Below, in pieces: positions 60,865 to 64,000 of a DNA stretch of 64,000 nt. Below the pieces are notes generated by a model. That model searched no databases, was not told the origin of the DNA, and saw nothing but the letters and a program-made list of their open reading frames with translations. Positions within the stretch are counted from its first letter, which is position 1. The number at the start of each line of letters is the position of its first letter. The position numbers and the translations under genes were made by a program. The stretch lies in contig CAXXGE010000021.1 in assembly GCA_963677915.2 (NCBI GenBank), positions 80,928 through 144,927 on the forward strand, written 5' to 3'. This stretch comes from G963677915 sp963677915. GTDB lineage: Bacteria > Bacillota > Clostridia > Lachnospirales > Vallitaleaceae.

Positions 60865-61916
60865 CTATCCGATGGCGTTCATGATATTGATGACCGGTAA
60901 GACGACGGAAATCAAAATTATACCGACGATGACCGATAAAATGATGATCAGGATAGGTTCGATCACATTGGTGAGCCTGCCCAGTTTTTTTGTCGAGGTC
61001 TTTTTCCATCTCATCAGCAGCGGTCATAAGCGCCTTGTCTATCTGTCCTGCCATGAAAGCGACGCTGAACAGCTTGTTGAGCAGCCATGGGAACAGATCC
61101 ATGCGTGCAAGGACTTCATCCAGGGAATCGCCTTTCATAATATCATCGAGTCGTTCGTCCAGCATCTCTTCAGCATAGAGGTTGTTCATCGTAGGCTTGA
61201 TAAGTGTAAATGCCTGCTGAATAGACATGCCGCTCTTGACGAGCATGCCGAGGTTTCTTGCGAATCTGGCAGCAAGCATGGCGCTGTTGATGCCTTTGAT
61301 AACAGGCAGCCTGAATTTCAGAAGGTCGTATTTGAAACGTCCCGAAGGCGTTTTTCCGTAAACTGCCAAGCCGATGACGATAGCCAAAAACAGCGCTTGC
61401 AATAAAGATGATATTGTTTTTGATAAACAGGCTGAAGCTGAGTATGGCCGCAGTAAAGGGAGGGAGTTCTCCGCCAAGTGACCTGAGCACGCCGTCGAAC
61501 ATCGGCATGACCTGGACGACCAGAAGCACGATGACGCCGAGCATCAGAACTGACAGCAATATCGGGTATGTGACAGCCGTCTTGAGCTTGTTGTCCGATT
61601 CCATCTGTTTTTCATAGGAATCAGCAATCTGGTTCAATACTTCTACCAATGTACCGCTTTCTTCCCCAATGACAATCATCTGGACAAAGAAGGGTGTCAA
61701 ATAGTTCTCGTGGGTCTTTACTGCGTCGGAAAGCTGCATACTCATCGTAAGGTCAGAGTGGATTTTATTCAGGACTTCCTTGAGTGCTGCGTTGTCCGTT
61801 TTCTCAGCGATGATTTCAATGGACTGGGTCAGAGGGATGCCGCTGTTGATGGCAATGCCCAGCTGACGGGAGAGGAGAATGATTTCTTCGCGTGACAAGA
61901 TATTCGATTTATTCAT
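60865..61916 (-). pseudogene. pilC: Pilus inner-membrane platform protein PilC/GspF with two frameshifts
   Basis: From ATG 61916 (GGAAGGAGG upstream) the GspF pattern runs LSREEIILLSRQLGIAINSGIPLTQSIEIIAEK to the first helices (LPPFTAAILSFSLFIKNNIIF). Near 61398 the frame changes and LQALFLAIVIGLAVYGK, RFARNLGMLVKSGMSIQQAFTLI and VAFMAGQIDKALMTAADEMEKDL follow. Near 60990, in an A7 run on the minus strand, it changes again and ends in KLGRLTNVIEPILIIILSV to INIMNAIG at 60865. All parts of a ~350-residue protein are present. It would be non-functional as written, though sequencing indels could explain it. Confidence 0.87.
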
Positions 61917-63007
61917 TTCGTCCTCCTTCCATCTGTCTGAGATAGTTTTCAAATACAACAGGATCGATGGCCCGTGCCAAGCCTTCCTGTTTGTCCAGGA
62001 TGCCTTCGCTGACCAGTTTGGCGAGTTCTCTTTCCATGGAAATCATGCCTTGCTTGCTGCCGGTCTGGATCAGGTTGCTGATCTGATACTGCTTGCCTTC
62101 GCGTATCAGGTTGCGTATTGCAGGATTGACAAGCATGACTTCGCAGGCAACGCAGAGTCCCTTTCCGTCTTTACGAGGCATCAGCTGTTGTGAAATGATA
62201 GCCTGCAATACGGAAGAAAGCTGTGAACGGGTCTGGTTCTGCTGGTTCTTGCTGAATGCATCGATGATTCTGTCGATGGATTTGACAGCGCTGATGGTAT
62301 GCAGGGTGGACAAGACAAGGTGGCCTGTCTCAGCTGCAGTCAGCGCGGTGCCGATTGTCTCAGTATCCCTCATCTCACCGACCATGATGACATCTGGGTC
62401 TTCCCGCAGCGCCGCCTTGAGGCTGGTGGCAAAGTCGGCGGCATCGCTGCCGATCTCCCGTTGGGTGACCATGCTGCCCTTGTGGGCATGGAGGTATTCG
62501 ATGGGATCTTCTATTGTAACAATGTGGTATTTATGACGCGAATTGATCATATCCACGATGCTGGCAAGGGTTGTGGACTTGCCGCAGCCGGTTGCGCCAG
62601 TAACGAGGACCAGTCCTGAAGGCAGGTCGATCAGGTTCTTGATGACGTCCGGAAGATTCAAAGTTTCGAAGGCTGGTATTTCAAGAGGGAGTGCCCTGAT
62701 TGCCATGGCATAGGTACCTCTCTGCTGGTAGATATTGCATCTGAAACGGCCAAGATTTCTCTTTGAATAGGAGATGTCGATGAACTTGTTCTTCTTGAGC
62801 ACTTCCATGTTCTCATCGCCAAGATATTCCTGAACCATCAAATCGATCATATCGGGTTTCATGATGCTTGTGTTTTCAACTTCCTGAAGCTTGGAATTGA
62901 CCCTGACAAGCGGCTTGCTGCCTGCGCAGATATGCAGGTCTGTAGGCCCGTATCTCCATTGTCTTTTCCAAGAGGTAATTCATATATTCCAAGTGATTTA
63001 ATTCCAT
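61909..63007 (-). pseudogene. pilT: Pilus retraction ATPase PilT with a frameshift near its start
   Basis: ATG 63007 (AGGAGG 7 bases upstream) opens MELNHLEYMNYLLEKTMEIRA; one extra base near 62944 then breaks the frame before DLHICAGSKPLVRVNSKLQEV. The remaining 317+ codons are a normal PilT: Walker A VLVTGATGCGKSTTLAS, Asp box TIEDPIEYLHAHKGSMVTQREIG, Walker B ALREDPDVIMVGEMRDTETI and the His box HLVLSTLHTISA. PilT disassembles pili for twitching. A downstream ATG (62862) could give a truncated ATPase. The stop overlaps pilC by 8 bases. No pilB is seen in the window. Confidence 0.88.
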
Positions 63008-63028
63008 TGTCACGCCTCCTGTCAGTTA

Positions 63029-63060
63029 GTACAGCGTTTGCCAAAAAGCGAACACTGTAC
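63029..63060 (-). promoter_or_regulatory. 5' hairpin in the pilT leader
   Basis: On the minus strand GTACAGTG (63060-63053) pairs with CGCTGTAC (63036-63029), one G-U, and the inner TTCGC/GCAAA extends it. It sits right at the predicted transcript start and 13 bases before the AGGAGG box, so it may protect the mRNA or affect initiation. Confidence 0.5.
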
Positions 63061-63067
63061 AAGTTAA

Positions 63068-63096
63068 AGTGTAGCAGTTCCGGTCTGAATTTACAA
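63068..63096 (-). promoter_or_regulatory. Possible promoter of the pilus operon
   Basis: Minus-strand TTGTAA (63096-63091), 17 bases, TACACT (63073-63068). Both boxes are partial matches. Confidence 0.45.
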
Positions 63097-63165
63097 GTTT
63101 GGCTTTTTGCGTGATATCATAGATTGTAACGAGACAAAATATGGAAATTTGAGGTGGATAATATA

Positions 63166-64000
63166 TGAATATTTCAGGAAGTAAAGTCGTCGTTGTCGGA
63201 TCGGTATGGTAGGCTCTGCGACGGCATTTGCCTTGACGGTGAGAGGTGTATGTGCGGAGATTGTTCTTATAGACTACAACAAAGAAAAGGCGGTCGGTGA
63301 AGCTCTGGACCTTCAGCACAGCATCGAGTACCAGAATCGCAATGTGAGGGTGAAGGCTGGAGATTACAGCGATTGCGGCGATGCGGATATTGTCGTGATC
63401 ACTGCGTCGATTCCTATGAAGGGGCATAAAGTCGAGAGACGAGATGCTCCAGGGCAATATCGGTATTATGGATACAGTAGTGGATGGTGTCATGGCAAGC
63501 GGTTTTGACGGTGTTTTTCTGGTTGTGTCCAATCCTGTGGACGTGCTGAGTTTATTACGTTTACAAGCGGTCGGGCTTGCCAAAAGAACAGGTCATCGGC
63601 ACGGGTACGGCACTTGAGACTGCCAGGCTGAAACAGATCATTGCCCAGCTGATGCGGATCGATCCAAGAAGCGTTCAGGCCTACGTTGTTGGCGAGCACG
63701 GTGATTCCATGATGGTGCCCTGGTCCCATGTAAGGATAGCGGGCAAGGCATTCAAGGAGATCATGGAAGACAATGCTTCAAGATTCGGTGACATCGACCT
63801 TGATGAGCTTGTACGCCAGACTGCCAATGCGGGTCATGAAGTCATGAAAAGAAAAGGGACAACACAGTATGGCATCGCAAGCGCGGCAACGGCCATAATC
63901 GCTGCAATCCTTAGGGACGAGAACACGATTATGACCGTTTCATCCCTCTTGGAAGGCGAGTATGGCCATCATGATGTTTTTGCGGGTGTACCGGTTATCC
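63166..64000 (+). pseudogene. ldh: L-lactate dehydrogenase with at least three frameshifts (3' end outside window)
   Basis: A good start (GAGGTGG, ATG 63166) leads to MNISGSKVVVVG, but one base is lost in the GxGxxG codons near 63200; the frame at 63206 continues MVGSATAFALTVRGV and ADIVVITASIPMKG. A second shift near 63439 leads to MLQGNIGIMDTVVDGVMAS and VVSNPVDVL, and a third near 63552 to YKRSGLPKEQVIGTGTALETARL, GEHGDSMMVPWSH (catalytic His) and on to the edge. The parts add up to a typical NAD-dependent LDH. It is either decayed or badly sequenced. Confidence 0.9.

Overview
The window looks like part of the chromosome of an anaerobic, nitrogen-fixing Firmicute of the class Clostridia; this is inferred from gene content, without database access. 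Supporting signs are strong AGGAGG ribosome-binding sites, sigma-A type promoters (TTGACA/TATAAT or extended TGnTATAAT), lipoproteins with LxxC boxes, S-layer homology domains, a Mo-nitrogenase cluster of the anaerobe type (nifI1-nifI2 between nifH and nifD, short NifK, clostridial insertion in NifD, thioredoxin-like [2Fe-2S] ferredoxin), a Na+-type ATP synthase c-subunit relic, type IV pilus genes and a c-di-GMP-I riboswitch.

Layout. 1-13.4 kb (visibly more AT-rich): two paralogous TRAP uptake systems flank a CoA-dependent catabolic operon (two CaiB/BaiF CoA-transferases, an enoyl-CoA hydratase, and a solute-binding-protein-like protein without a signal peptide), then a membrane AraC/YesN-type regulator overlapping a membrane-anchored DctP-like protein, and an IclR regulator. 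13.5-15.4 kb: a decayed ATP synthase operon (3' atpB, atpE with an in-frame stop, 5' atpF, atpD without its P-loop) fused to a trkA lacking its 5' end, followed by trkH. 17.5-24.8 kb: a zincin-like protein, a MATE exporter, a DUF3160 lipoprotein, an S-layer/M15 peptidase controlled by a c-di-GMP-I riboswitch, and threonine dehydratase.

25.0-45.2 kb is a nitrogen-fixation island: nifH-I1-I2-D-K-E-N-B, a [2Fe-2S] ferredoxin, a truncated nifV, convergent modABC, an AnfO-like protein, hypothetical and housekeeping genes, corA, an IS1634-family element with a 275-bp target duplication, and an ammonium transporter. The leaders of nifH, modA, the anfO-like gene and amt each carry a recognisable promoter followed by an intrinsic terminator ahead of the start codon, so transcription attenuation seems to be the common control. 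The amt leader has tandem hairpins with A1/G4 hexaloops, as expected for an ANTAR-protein antiterminator.

45.3-56.5 kb: surface polysaccharide genes (glycosyltransferase, Wzy-like, pyruvyl transferase, Wzx-like, F420-dehydrogenase-like protein), MscS, a shortened YjdM, an EamA transporter and a slipin/NfeD pair. 56.5-64 kb: a Mth938-like protein, a frameshifted subtilase, a small lipoprotein, a type IV pilus operon with frameshifts in pilT and pilC, and a frameshifted lactate dehydrogenase running off the end. The density of frameshifts from 57.9 to 63.6 kb means either real decay or locally poor sequence. No tRNA, rRNA or CRISPR array was seen.
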